Positions 38,501 to 50,564 of a DNA stretch of 64,000 nt are shown here, piece after piece. Below the pieces are notes generated by a model, which worked only from the letters and a program-made list of their open reading frames with translations, made no database searches and was not told where the DNA came from. The stretch spans positions 1,091,096 to 1,155,095 of the forward strand of contig VUYV01000180.1 of NCBI GenBank assembly GCA_008711295.1, read 5' to 3'. Position numbers and translations under genes: made by a program. The stretch comes from Anarhynchus alexandrinus. Its lineage: Eukaryota; Chordata; Aves; Charadriiformes; Charadriidae. The stretch's first letter is position 1; every line of letters begins with the position of its first letter.

Positions 38501-41500
38501 TTTTATTAGGCTCTTGACAGTGCATTTAGGTGATCCTGTTGGTTAGTATGAGGACTAATGCATACAGTAGACACATTCCAAACCACATGTGCTCTATTTA
38601 CTGTACAGCACAAAATATGCAGTCCAGGATTGCACAATATAGATAATTTAAGCCACGTGTAGCTCAGTGAATGTAAAGCTTGGGGTATTTGATCTCAAAA
38701 CCCAATTAGAGCAGTTTGTTTGCTTTGATCTGTGTGGAATGCTGTAGTATACACATTATAAAACTGACTTCCAAAAGTTATTGGGGTAATAAACACTAAT
38801 AATCTGGATATTTTGTATTCTTGGGTTCCAAAAAGAAATTGCACATAAGAGTTGCAATAGATTATTGAGGGCGTGACTTTTAAAATTAACGTAACTCTCA
38901 CAGAATGCCCTGAAGAGGGAAAATGATCGGAGGGAGGAAGACATGAGCACTCATGGCACCAATGCTTCTGGAGACGAGCCCGCTTCCCCTGGAATTCCTC
39001 CGTGACTGTCAGAGTGTCAAGTCTGCAGTTTTGTTTACTTGTTAATACACTTTATAAGAAGCTACATTCTGGGCCTGTACTGGTGTAGAGCAATACGGAG
39101 CTTGACTTTGAGGGTATTTAAAAGAGGGGGAAACAGAGGCAGGCAGGTGGCTTGATCAGGCTGATCTAGGAATTTACATCTACATCACTCGGAAGTCTAG
39201 TTTTGGGGCTTGGACTGTAAGACTACCTCTCCCTAAAAAGGAGGAAAGCTTCTTCTGGTTCTCAAAGAGCAAGCCTGAGTCGCCAAAGTATCTTGCAGAA
39301 ACCACTGAAAAAGGTAACCCTCAGCTCCTTCTGAATCAAAGCATCTTTCAGGGCTGCTGCTGGTAATGCAGCAGCTCTAGCACAGAGGAAAGAAGACAAC
39401 CTCATGTCTCCTCGCTTGACCCTGGGAGGCAGCATGTTGGCTGGGTGAACTGGAGAAGATTCAGTGGAGCCACTGTTAATGGTCTAATAGGTACCATCAA
39501 TGTCATAATCTATGTGGATTATTTCCTCAATCACACTTTTATAAAAAAATGCCAATAATAAAAAATGACATCAACAAGCCAGTACTATTAGGTGATCCCT
39601 TTTCTCCTGTTGCTGGTTTGTTTTTTTTTTTTTCCCCAATTAGGAATGACTTCCCTCTGGAAAAAAACAAAAACCCCAATTTACATAATTCTAGATGAAG
39701 CAGCTTGGGGAACACAGATATAACTGAGATGCAGATCTGCTTAAAGTACTGTCATAAAAATGATGACAGTTAAATGCAACAGCCTCCACAATTTTTGGAG
39801 GGGTGTCTTATGCAGAGAAAGATTTACAAATCCATGTGGTAGCAAGCACTCTTTGTATTTATTTTTTTTATAGCTGATTCATACAGTAGTTACATACCTG
39901 TGATATCTATATTATAAAAATGGTTCTGTGTATATGCTTGGCACTTACAAATTGTAATAGAGAAAAGATGATTAATTGCACAGCAGTACTCTTTGACAAT
40001 TTGCTGAACCTGTGTATCACTGACATAAATCTTTCTCCCAAGTGCCCTGACTATCATTAACTTGAAAAATCAGCCAAGCAAAAACCTTTACGAGTGGGTT
40101 CATGGAAATAGAGACACATATTTTGTAGCTATGGCATGCAGCAGACATCTGGGAACAGGAGAATACCTGCAGCCGGATAATGTGTCTCGCATATTTTTTC
40201 ACTAATGCTCCATTTCTTAGGGCTGGTATTTGTCTGGACCCTTGTACTGTACTTAGTATGTCTTGTTTAGCTGGGCTTTGGTGGCCTGCTATGCGGATTT
40301 TTTTTCCTCCCATTTGCAAGTACCTTCAAATAAAGCAGATGAATTCATTTCCTTCTGTGGCCTCAAAGAGGCCTGTGCTCTCTCTGCTGCTCCTCAGGAA
40401 TTCAGCACCCGCAAGCTGCATTCACTTAACTACACTTCCATCTGAATAGCAAATGCTAATTGCGTTTGTTTCCAGCCTTTTCCTCACTTGAGATCCTCTG
40501 TTACACAAGAGGTTGGGAACCTTCAGCCTGAGAGCTGAAATATACATTGAAGAGTCTTGAAGAAGTGGTTCTTGTTTTATGTTTCAAACCCCTGTAAGTG
40601 CCGGAATACAGCTCCTTCTCCAAAAAATGACCAATTCAATAATGGATGGCTTAGTATTGAAAACCTTATTGTTTGAGCCAAACCTGACTGAAATCAAAAG
40701 CACATTTGACATTTATAATGTTTGCATGAAAATTGACTAACTTGAATGAGCTAAATTATATTAATAACTCAGGTTAAAGAATTCTAGCTGTAATTGCAGC
40801 TTGTGCGCCATTCAGAAACTCATAATATGGTTTATTCATTGCATTTCTCCATTTGTTATGTTCATGTGCAAGGACACTAGTCTTCATTAGAATCATCTAA
40901 ATCTTGATCCATTTCTGTTTTCCCTTCTCCTCCTGAACCACCTTACTTCAGAATAGAAACTAAAATATGTACCTAAGTAGACGGAAAATGTAAAAGCTAA
41001 CACGATTTCCCTTTTCCATGTGAACCCCCTGGATTCAAGACCATTTACTTCCAGGGTGAAAGGAGACTGTCGTTTACAACAACCAGCATGTGTAGCTGGT
41101 ACAGAATGTCAATATGATGTTACCAAGGCTTAAGAATGTCATTGTTTTCAGACAGCATCCTTCCATCATGTACACAGCTCATTAAAAAGAGAGTGACTTC
41201 TAAGTCTGGCTATCATAGAGTTTACTCACTTCTCATATACGTAGAGGTTTACTCATTTTTATATTTACTGGGATATCATGAGCAGAAACCTGATAAAGGG
41301 GTTGGGTATCATTTTTGTAATACAGAGCATTAAATAATTAGATGTATCTGTTGGAAAAAAATAGCATTACTTCAATGAATTTCACTTTATAACAAGCAAG
41401 AGATATGTGCTTTTATTTTTTATTAGGCATATTTTCTTCCACTGTGAATTAGACTTAGATTTAAAAAATCAAATATAGTGGAAAAATACTATGAACATGA

Positions 41501-42175
41501 ATACACTTCCATTATTTCCACTGAAATAATCTGTAAAACTAAGAAGTTTAGGCAACTGCACCTGTTCATCATCAGAGGCAGTCATGTGCCACAACTATCT
41601 TAGTATAGATATTATTTGACTTTTTAAATCAAGATTCAGGTAGCAATTTTGTACTCTTTTTTTCATCTGCTCATGAACTGAGAACAAACATTTACTTCAG
41701 TGTTCAGCCAGTTCCACTCATGAGTCCCTGATTTGTAACCAGTCTGATTTTACAGTGAGAGGGGCCCTTTGTGTGGATGTGCAGGCACGCAAGGATTGGA
41801 AACCTCCCGTGGGAACCAGCCTCCTAACCTTCTCTCTACTGGCCAGCGCCTATCATTTCCCAGGGTGCAGTATGAGCTTTACTTGTGTCTGAGGTTGGTC
41901 TGCTCTGAGCTCCAGCGTCCCACTGCAGGTTACAACATGCTCGTGGGCTGTAGTCACAAACAGTCTGTGGGATAACTTACTGAGACCCATCAGACAAGTA
42001 CTGCTGCAGATAGGCCATTACTAAAGGTTAGGTATGATCTCATGTCCATCTTCAAGGTCATAGCTGAGACATTTTAGAGCCTGGGAGATGTTGTCTTTTC
42101 TTCCCCCCATTTTCTTACACCACACACTAGGACCTCCTTTTCAGGATGCAGCAGAGGACTCCTAGGTGATCTCAT
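32505..42175. other. noncoding DNA, no gene seen
   Basis: About 9.7 kb. Contents worth naming: a T12 run (34491-34502), a CpG cluster (about 35025-35185), an A-rich tract with T interruptions (35870-35903), a T18 run (37354-37371), a C11 run after a TA tract (38168-38187), and a possible conserved noncoding block (about 40690-40870). Frames at 35278-35802 overlap on both strands and are not recognised. Nothing looks like an exon of a known protein. Confidence 0.5.
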
Positions 42176-42193
42176 GGTCCATGCACATGGACC
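42176..42193. repeat. perfect 18-bp hairpin sequence
   Basis: GGTCCATG-CA-CATGGACC: 8-bp arms, two-base centre, no mismatch. A second hairpin-prone site lies 170 bp downstream (CACCAG-TGT-CTGGTG, 42363-42377). No function known. Confidence 0.9.
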
Positions 42194-45139
42194 CTGGTGA
42201 CTAATGTGAGGGTGGGATGGGAGGCACCCTTTTCATCCCACCTGCCACGTTTCTTAAGCTTCTGTGCCTATAAATTGCCTCTCAGCATTGAGGCACCTTC
42301 TCTAAATAAGTACTAGACAGTAAAAGGGCATTTTGGATGCAACTCATCTGACCAGACATAGACACCAGTGTCTGGTGAGAGGAACTGTGGCCTAGGGGTG
42401 CCCACACAACTCACTGCATTTCATTGCATAGGAGAGCCTACATTGTCTATCTCAGGTACAGACGTTGACAACGCAGATGTCTAAATTTCCCCACCTGATG
42501 CAACCATTAATATAGATGTTAAATCACAAGCCTGGATTTACTGAGGGAATCCAATAAGCTGAGATGCCTTGCTTTCCTCTGACACCCTTAGTATCAGCAC
42601 TGACGTGTCACATACTCCCCTATCTGTGTCTTAGCTGGTCACATCTGGGCTGTCCCCGTACAGAGTAGCAGGTAGTAAAAAAAATCCTCATTCCCCATCT
42701 GTGCTTCTGCCAGAGGCATATGCTTGTTCAGGAAGCAAATTCCAAGAGTATTCAAGCCTGCCTGCTCTGATGGAGACAAGAAACATTTGTTTTACCCTTA
42801 ACTACTCATCCCCCTCCTCCGCCTGTCTAAGAGTCTTCTCCTTTTCTTGCTGCTGAGACTGAGAACAGGATGTGCAGCACAGTGGTTGCTACTGTACAGG
42901 GTGGCTGTCAGCAGCATCACTAGCACTCACTGCCTCCTTCCCTCTTCCCAACATGATTAGTGGAAAAAAGCCTGCTTTTCAAGGGTTTACTCTGGCTCTT
43001 CATCCCTGTAACAGTAAGAAAACTCAAGCTTTCCCTCCAGTATACAGGCACACTCTATACTGGCTGTCTATACGTGAAAAATAGACGTAGAAGGGAAAAT
43101 GAAGTTATTTCCCTGAGGGCAGCCAAACTGAAGTGCAGCTGCTCATTCCCAAGTACAGTTTACCATGTGCAGAAATGTGTAGAGACGTAAACCTAAAAAA
43201 TACTAAAGCATACATTTAACTTCAGGCATAGCAGTACCACCACTCTATACCTGGCCCAAAACAGACCATAGTCTGAAGTAAGTTCTCTAAATCATGTGAC
43301 TGGCTCATGCACTGGGGGACTATGAAAGGAAAGAACTCAGAGATGCTATTTAATTTTATTTTGTGTTGGTTTAGGGATTCTAATAGTCATAGGAAATATT
43401 TCGGTCATGGCGTCTGCCTTTTCAACTTTGTGTCCGAAATGAAAGCTGAAAGGCCTGTGCAGTCCTTTGATTCCAGGAACTGAGACTTTGAGAAGAACAT
43501 ATGCTGTCAAGATGCTTTTTTATATATACATGATGCTTTTTTATATATACATGTATATAAATATGTGTGTGTATGTGTGTGTGTATGCATACAAAACACA
43601 AGATGGTGGTCAAGATGCTGTGATTCACGTGGGCCTGCTCCTTTTTTACAGATTAAACATGGGATTGTTTTCAGAAATTTCATTACCAAAGTTATACAGC
43701 TAAGGTCTATGATGTTAAGAAATGTCCTTGGAATAACATTTTGTGATGCAGAAATTATGATGTGAATGATTATTATTGATAAAATATCACCATCATACTA
43801 TTGGACTCATCACAAAATAGATCCAACAACCTGCCAGTGCTGGTTTAATAACAGCTAGAATACAGGAGGTCAGCATTCATCTCTATGTTTCTAATTGTTG
43901 GAAAAAAGCAGAGACAGAGAAAAAAAAATTACATAGAGAACAGAGAAAGAGTGAGCCTGATGAAAATGCCCACATGCAATATAAAAATAAATGTCTGTAA
44001 CATCTGTTCTTTGGTTTTTAGAAATCAAGGAACATAGCCTAGAATACGCAAGAAGGTCTATTAAAAGCTATTGGTTTTGGAAAGCACCCAGGACTTAAGA
44101 GTGACTTCAAACAGACAGATTTGGAGCAGCTGAGCTCAGGTGAGGAGGCAAATTCCAAGTTGTAGGAAACTGGAATTTCTTAAGAGAAACATCTAGAGAA
44201 AAGAGTTTTTTAATATGACAAGAAAAGTAAATGATGAAGAAAATGCTTGAGTTTTTCTTTCCGTAATAAAAATGTTCTCTTTAGAGTGTTAAACGGTTAC
44301 CCAAATAATATTTTTTGGAACATATATACACGAACATACACAAGCATATATATACAAACACACATATAAAGTCCTTGTTTGACTAGAATATATTGGCATC
44401 TTGAAGAGTGAAGAACATACAAACCATTTACACTATTGAAGGCCTTTAAGACTTCAGGAAAGCAAACGCCTGAACAAGGTAGATGAATTAGAAAACAGAA
44501 AGCAATCTTGTTCTTTTGATCTAAACTACAATTTATTGACGGAAAAGCCTGGGATAATGAAATAAAGCAGTTTGTTTCAATATAGTTGGTGCACGATGCA
44601 AGTGCACTTTTAACACAGATAACTTGAAACAGATATTGTTATTGGTATCTGCATGTATTTCAGTAAAAAGACAGAAGAAGAAAACAGAAGGATGCTGCAC
44701 ACTTAAACTCATAATCCTCTTTACCCACAAGACAGGCACAGCTAAACCTCACACAGTACCGATCACCAGGCAACTTGGCATGCCATCACCGATAATACAT
44801 GGGACGGGGAACACACTTGAACTGAAGTTTTCTCTCTGTCTTTAACATCCCCCTGCAAGTACCCTCAACACGTACGTGCATTTACCAGTTGGAGGTCATG
44901 CATGACTCCAGCACGGCCTGAGGCATTGCGTGCCAATTTAAACTTTGTCAGTTCTCTGTAAAAAGTTCAAACACTTCGAACGCAAGCTACTGTACACCAG
45001 GTACAAAGGGCCTAATGTCCTAGGTAAATTATTAATCCTCATCTTTCATAAACAAAAATGTTCCGTATTTTTAGTAAACAGATCTGTAAAATGTAGAGGT
45101 AGTAGGGTCAAATGGCTTATGAACCCTTTGAACTTTGTC
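42194..45139. other. noncoding DNA with compound repeat, no gene seen
   Basis: About 2.9 kb. It contains the duplicated 21-mer and TG repeat at 43511-43587 and a TA/CA-rich stretch at 44321-44368. Otherwise unique-looking and without recognisable coding sequence. Confidence 0.5.
43511..43587. repeat. 21-bp tandem duplication plus (TG)n
   Basis: GATGCTTTTTTATATATACAT plus the next bases repeats head to tail at 43511-43531 and 43532-43552 without mismatch. A short TA tract and an interrupted TG repeat (43563-43587) follow. The whole is a compound simple-repeat locus. Confidence 0.9.
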
Positions 45140-45275
45140 ATCTCGGGTGTGGTATTTCCTCTCTTTGCCCAATGTCCTCATGTGCAAAATGGAGGTAATA
45201 ATACTTAACACAATTAGTTAATGCTTCCACAGTGTTTTGAGCATGGTAATCTCTGTGTAGGCGCTTATCTGTTAC
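45140..45275 (+). repeat. MIR-like CORE-SINE remnant
   Basis: CCTCTCTTTGCCCAATGTCC, then CTCATGTGCAAAATGGAGGT and AATAATACTTA followed by 'AGGCGCTTATC' keep the order of the 3' half of MIR (CTCAGTTTCCTCATCTGTAAAATGGGGATAATAAT ... GCGCTTA). The copy is strongly diverged and the tRNA-like head is not visible. Non-coding and inactive. Confidence 0.5.
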
Positions 45276-45673
45276 TGATACGTTGCAATTAAACAGCCCT
45301 TACTATGCAAAAGGTTTTTCTGTTTACTACAAATTTGATATCTGGAGAATAACAAACAACCCTCTGAACGAATCAGCCTGCAGTTGTAGGGAGCAATCTG
45401 GGAAGCAGAGCAAGAAACTTTGAATTATTGAATCACTTAAATCTGATAGTGGACTTAAAATAATTCCTTGAAACTTGCCAGTCACTTTTTTTTTTCTTCT
45501 TCTTTTTTCAACCTTTCCGAGCTTTAATTACTTAAATAAAAGCAGTCTCCCTTTCTCCCAGCTCCCTTCCATGCTCTCATGGCCTGCCCATCTCCATAGT
45601 CTCCTGACGCTTCTGCTTTTCTCTGTTGCATATTTTATCCCCCCTTTCTTTTTCCCTCTCTTTCTCTCTCCAG

Positions 45674-45815
45674 GCTGATCCCTTCAAAGGGAACGTGCTG
45701 TTGTTCCTCAGGTTACTGGAGCACCAGTGGGTTGTATTCAGGTCACTTAATAGTGTTGCCTGTCTGTGTCTAACCACCTTCTGGCTGTCAGTGTTGTCTG
45801 GTCCTGCTACTGCAG
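45674..45815 (+). other. exon-like open segment, unidentified
   Basis: A 142-bp segment is framed by a strong-looking splice acceptor (long C/T tract ending CTCTCTCCAG at 45664-45673) and a good donor (CTGCAG|GTAACC at 45815/45816). The frame starting at 45674 is open throughout and would read ADPFKGNVLLFLRLLEHQWV and onward to SGPATA. I do not recognise the peptide, and a chance frame of this length is not rare. No partner exon was found in the window. It could be an exon of an unannotated transcript, a cryptic exon or coincidence. A - strand frame overlaps it. Confidence 0.15.
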
Positions 45816-48087
45816 GTAACCTAGGCCCCGGCATCCCCCCAGTTTATAATGTGGTATTTATAACCATTTCAGTGAAAGGGATTCTGCAGCTCAGCTGTGT
45901 GTTGGCTTTTTTTGATCGCTACGTTAAAGAGGCTTCCAGTGACCTGTTCGTAGCCATACCTAGGTCTCTTCCTAGAGAAGTTCTCATTAATTTAGGTTCA
46001 GGCACAAATATCTGAAATTTGGGATTTTTCACATTCAAAATGTCAATTCGTTTCTTTCCTGAGAAGCAGTTCACAGATGGAGTTGTGAAGTTAGTTTCTG
46101 CTGAATTATAACTTCTCAGAAGTATTTTCTTTAACCTGTTTGGTTTTCCATTTGCAAAGGCCTTGCAAAGCTAGGCCAAATAAACCATTAATTAAGAGAT
46201 TACTGGAAGAGAGAGAAAACATGGAAAAGAATAAAAGCTAGGATCATTAGAACTGTTTCCTTGAAATAGTATAAAATACGACAGAGTTCAGAATATTGGT
46301 TTTTTTTAACAATGTTTCAAAAAACCTAAATTTAGTGCCAATGAAAACTGCTGCTTTGGCAATACGGTATGCCATTCAGTGACTAACAAACTCAGCTAGG
46401 TAAAAGCCAGTAACCCAGTGCTCAAACAATACATCCACCTTTCCTTCGCAATCGTCCCTTCCAAACCTGTTTGTTGATTCAGGCATAGGGTGTTTGCCTG
46501 GGAACTAGTGAATAGATATTCCTTGCCAGGATAATATCTGCAAAGAGAGAGCTTTCAGGTTCATAATTAAATGAGAAAGATGAAAAGACTCTACTGAAAG
46601 ATAAATTACTTCACTTTTTGGGAAGGAGAGGTTTCTAGAATGAATTATTCAATACTAACAATGTAGACTTTGAAAACGGGATTATTTCCACAAACGTCAT
46701 GCCTATCTCGATCTATCTCTACACACACACACAGAGGAATATACACATATAGATGCAAATGCACAATCATACATGCACACACCTATGTACCTATTTTTGT
46801 AAATATATCTTATATATTATATATTTTGGCCCTCTAAAAAATGAAGTGGTCATTCTTAAATGTATAACAAAATGGAAAAACTCCAAAACATTCAGTGAAA
46901 TTCTGTGTAATCTTAACGAGGTGTTGTGGTTTGGGCCGGATGACCTTTTAACCTTTGCTTGGTGTTTTCTTATGCCTCCTATGTATTACAATTTATCAGT
47001 ATCAGTGTGCAGGTAAATAGTAAATTTAAACGAATCTGCTTTGGCATTAAATATATAAACAAACTTGCACAAAGTTGTTGTAAGAACAAACCGATCTCCT
47101 CTGGTTCTAAAATGGAATGACATGCATATGCAGAGTCATGCTGCAGAGAAAGATATTATCAGTTTTAATTAAAAATGGGTCAAGATGGCCAAGTTTTTCT
47201 TTTTGGCTGACCTCACTTGCCTTTTCCCTGGCAAAATGAAAGCCACCCCAGTTTTTCCTAGGATGCGGTATGGTCTGTTTTGCATTTCCCAACTCCCTCT
47301 TATGCATTTGTAACAATTTCAGACTAAATTAACGGTCCCTTTCCTCTTCTTTCACTGGATGATCTGACTCTGTAGGAATACACGTGGAAAGACATGCTGA
47401 CAAGCAGGCAGACAAATAAGCAGAAGGACCACCCAGACCCTGGGGTTGGCAGAGCATGTCTATGATGTACTGTCTGGTGGTCACAGAGTGAACAGCAAGG
47501 GTGGGAGACGCCTGTGGTGCTTCACGCAGGGAAGAAGCTGGATGTTTCCTAAGTGTGGAGAGGGTGAGAGGAGGAAATAGGCACCTGTGAGGTCAGTTAA
47601 GTGGCTTAAAGGCAGTGAGTGATGGTGAGAAAGAGTTTCGTGGGGAAGGGAAAAGGTAAGTAGCTGAGAGAGGTTTTAAGGGTGGAGAGAGTAACAGGGA
47701 AGGAGAACACAGGAGACCTGAGGAAAGAAGTGAAGGAGGATGGTGGTGGGTGGGAACTGGGGTGACAACTGCTGCAGGGGCAGAATGAAAAAATTGTAAG
47801 CTGTTCAATGCAGTTTCCCTACATTAGGTCCTCACTAAATGTTAACAGCATCTTACCATAAAATCAGAGCAAGGCATAAAGCTGAGCTGTACTGTGCTCT
47901 ATGCTCTGGACCCAAACATCCTCTAATGTGAGGGCAGGCAATGCTTTTGAATTTGAAGCTTCAATCGGACCCCCAGCCTGTACTACTCCTGCTATTTTAA
48001 CTGTCCTACTTGTTTTTAATCGGGTAATTGAGAAAGGGCTTAAGAAGCAGTTTGTTTAGTACATTACCAATTTGTCTGGTGTAAGAT
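45816..48087. other. noncoding DNA with CA repeat and purine tract
   Basis: No gene seen. A short (AC)n repeat lies at 46721-46733, with TA-rich DNA at 46797-46826. From about 47480 to 47800 the + strand is strongly purine-rich (GGAGAGGGTGAGAGGAGG and similar). Confidence 0.55.
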
Positions 48088-48258
48088 ACTTCTGGATTCA
48101 GATCCTGACTTACCTTTAGGACCTGGGCAAATGACTTATCCTTTTATGTCCTGGCTTCCACATCTTTTGAAATGGGGTTAATTATACTTGCCTACCTCAT
48201 GGGAATGTTACAAGGATTAGCTTGTGCAGAGCTTTGAGAATGCTAAGTATGGTAGTTA
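48088..48258 (+). repeat. MIR-like CORE-SINE, fairly complete
   Basis: The order of blocks follows MIR: GGATTCAGATCCTGAC, CCTGGGCAAATGACTTATCC, a CTTCCACATCTTTTGAAATG stretch, GGGGTTAATTATACTTGCCT, ACCTCATGGGAATGTTACAA, GGATTA and AGAGCTTTGAGAATGCTAAG. Homology covers most of the core and 3' region; the tRNA-derived promoter head is eroded. It is an old, inactive short interspersed element of a class shared by amniotes. Bird genomes keep few recognisable copies, so conservation here may be partly selected, but that is inference. Confidence 0.75.
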
Positions 48259-49433
48259 TAGTCTTTTCATGGAATAAAAGCAAAGCAGAAACAAAGCAGT
48301 TTCCTTGCTACAATCCCACACTTGAAACCACCACCCATCAACAAAGAGTGACTCACAAGCACCATGAGCCAAGGATATGGTGTTTACTCCTGCAGGTTTG
48401 TTTGCACAGAAAGAACGATCTATGCTTCCGAGTACGCCTGGCTAACCACCCTCCCAGTACAGCTGAGCGAGAAATGGCAGAGTCCAGAGGTGCAGCCCAT
48501 GGCTGATAGGCAACACGTATTACGTCAAGTCCTTTCACTAGGGAGCAGAGCTGAGCAGGAAAATGAACCACGGCAAATCATAGTAGGCAATTGTAGCAAT
48601 GCCATTTGGAAACCACCTTCAGTAAGCTGTGCTGAGATTCAAGAGTCACAAAAGAATATGATTATTTAAGTCTTGAAAGTAAAATAATTATAGCTGAAAG
48701 AGGATGTACCTCAATTATTGTACACACAGGTATTGATGGACTAGAGTAGACATCAGAGATACCAGATTACACTTAATAAACTAGGAGAGAAATTTCCAAA
48801 CATCGTATGATGCAATCCTGGCAACCATGGTCTGGGCAAGCCTCATGACTGGCATGCTGGCAGGGTCAGCTACCATCATAAGCAGTGGCAGTAGGGCAGT
48901 GCTGTTGTTGGGAATGGCTGCTGGAGAACGTGCTGCTGTTGGGGGCAGTGGCTAGGAGAAGGCATCTGATCACTGTCGCAGCCTCATCTTTTTGCCAGGC
49001 TGCATGCATACCTAGGCTTCCGCTAAGTCTCTGATCATAATCCCTCTTCTACAGACTCTCACCCACAACCAGATCTTTGGTCTTGAGTAATCTGCCTCCT
49101 CTGTACCTGCCCACCTCTACAACTAAGACCTCAGCCTCCTCAAAGAACTCCATACTGCTCATAAGAACTGGCACCTCAGCACCACTTATTCCACTACCTA
49201 ACAAGCTCCCTTACCCCGCAGTACTCCATTCCTTTCCCTCTTTTGCTCCCTTTCTGAATACTGAGATAGTGCTAGAGCCTTGTGTGGCCTTGGCTCAAGC
49301 ATACGCAGAGGAGCAAACAGAGGAGCTAAGACCTCTATTGTATTCAGCAAGAAGATATTTCTATCTCATCTTCTCCAAACCCATGCCATCCAGATACAGA
49401 GGTACTTACCTTGACATAGGTGAGATCCTGTAC
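48259..49433. other. noncoding DNA, no gene seen
   Basis: About 1.2 kb between the MIR-like element and a CR1 copy. Overlapping 72-126-codon frames are present on both strands with no recognisable domains. Confidence 0.5.
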
Positions 49434-50564
49434 GTATATCTGCATAAAAGCCTTTGACTCCATTTCCCACAGCATTCTCCTGGAGAAACTGGCTGCTCAT
49501 GGCCTAGATGGGTGTACTCTTTGCTGGGTAAAAAAATGGCTGGATGGCTGGACCCAAGGAGCTGTGGTAAATGGAATTAAATCTAGTTGGCAGCCAGGCA
49601 AAAGTGGTGTTCCTCAGGGCTCAGTACTGGGGCCAGTTCTCTTTAGTATCTTTATCAGTGATCTGGATGAAGGGATCAAGTGCACCCTCGGTAAGTTTGC
49701 AGATGACACCAAGTTGGGCAGGAGTGTTGATCTGCTTGAGGGTAGGGTGGCTTTTTAGAGGGATCTGGACAGGCTGACTGGATGGGCCGAGGCCAATGGT
49801 ATGAGGTTCAACAAGGCCAAGTGCTAGGTCCCCACGGAACCCTACAGACTTGGGGAAGTGTGGCTGGAAAGCTGCCTGGTGGAAAAGGACCTGGGGGTGT
49901 TGGTCGACAGCTGGCTGAATACGGGCCAGCAGTGTGCTCAGGTGGCCAAGAAGGATAGCATAGTGGCTTGTATCAGGAACTGTGTGGCCAGCAGGACTAC
50001 TACTAGGGAATTGATTGTTCCCCTGTACCCGGCACTGGTGAGGCCCCACCTCAAATACTGTGTTCAGTTTTGGGCCCCTCAATACAAGAAAGACATTGAG
50101 GTGCTGGAGCACGTCCAAAGAGGGGCAACGAAGCTGGTGAAGAGTTTAGAGAGCAAGCCTTATGAGGAGTGGCTGAGGGAACTGGGGTTGTTTAGCCTGG
50201 AGAAGAGGAGGCTAAGGGGAGACCTTATTGCTCTCTACAAGTACCTGAAAGGAGGTTGTAGCAAGGTGGGATCAGTCTCTGCTCCCAAGTAACAAGTGAC
50301 GGGACAAGAAAAAATGGCCTCAAGTTGCGCCAGGGGAGATTTAGATTGGATATTAGGAAAGATTTCTTCACCGAAAGGGCTATCATACATTAGAACAGGC
50401 TGCCTAGGGAAGTGGTTGATTCACCATCCCTGGAGATGTTTAAAAGACCTGTAGATGTGGTGCTTAGGGACATGGTTTTGTGGTGGACTTGGCAGTGTTA
50501 GGTTAATGGTTGGACTTGATGATCTTAAAGGTCTTTTCCAACCCAAATGTTTCTATGATTCTGT
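49434..50564 (+). pseudogene. CR1 LINE ORF2 fragment (reverse transcriptase) with 3' tail
   Basis: This is the C-terminal part of the CR1 non-LTR retrotransposon polyprotein, which would copy element RNA into the genome by target-primed reverse transcription. Visible in order: [14 protein letters not shown] (finger/palm entry), [14 protein letters not shown] (motif B), [10 protein letters not shown] (catalytic palm motif C), [23 protein letters not shown] (thumb), and [20 protein letters not shown]. One frame runs from the 5' edge to 50292, broken by only two stops (TAG at 49756-49758 and 49825-49827), with a short in-frame loss after the second. A 3' untranslated tail follows, ending TTCTATGATTCTGTA. 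The endonuclease and the start of reverse transcriptase are missing by 5' truncation. Inactive. The K-Y-L-K-G-G tail sequence marks a different CR1 type from the copy at 57.3-58.5 kb. Confidence 0.95.

Noticed and set aside
39060..39220. Possible reverse-strand MIR (GGGAAACAGAGGCAGGCAGG)
   Set aside because: Only one short block fits; the next expected blocks (CACACAGCTAG, TTTGAACCC) are absent.
46921..46960. GTGTTGTGGTTTGGGCCGG resembling the start of an avian LTR
   Set aside because: Match covers about ten bases only; no second end, polyadenylation signal or target duplication.
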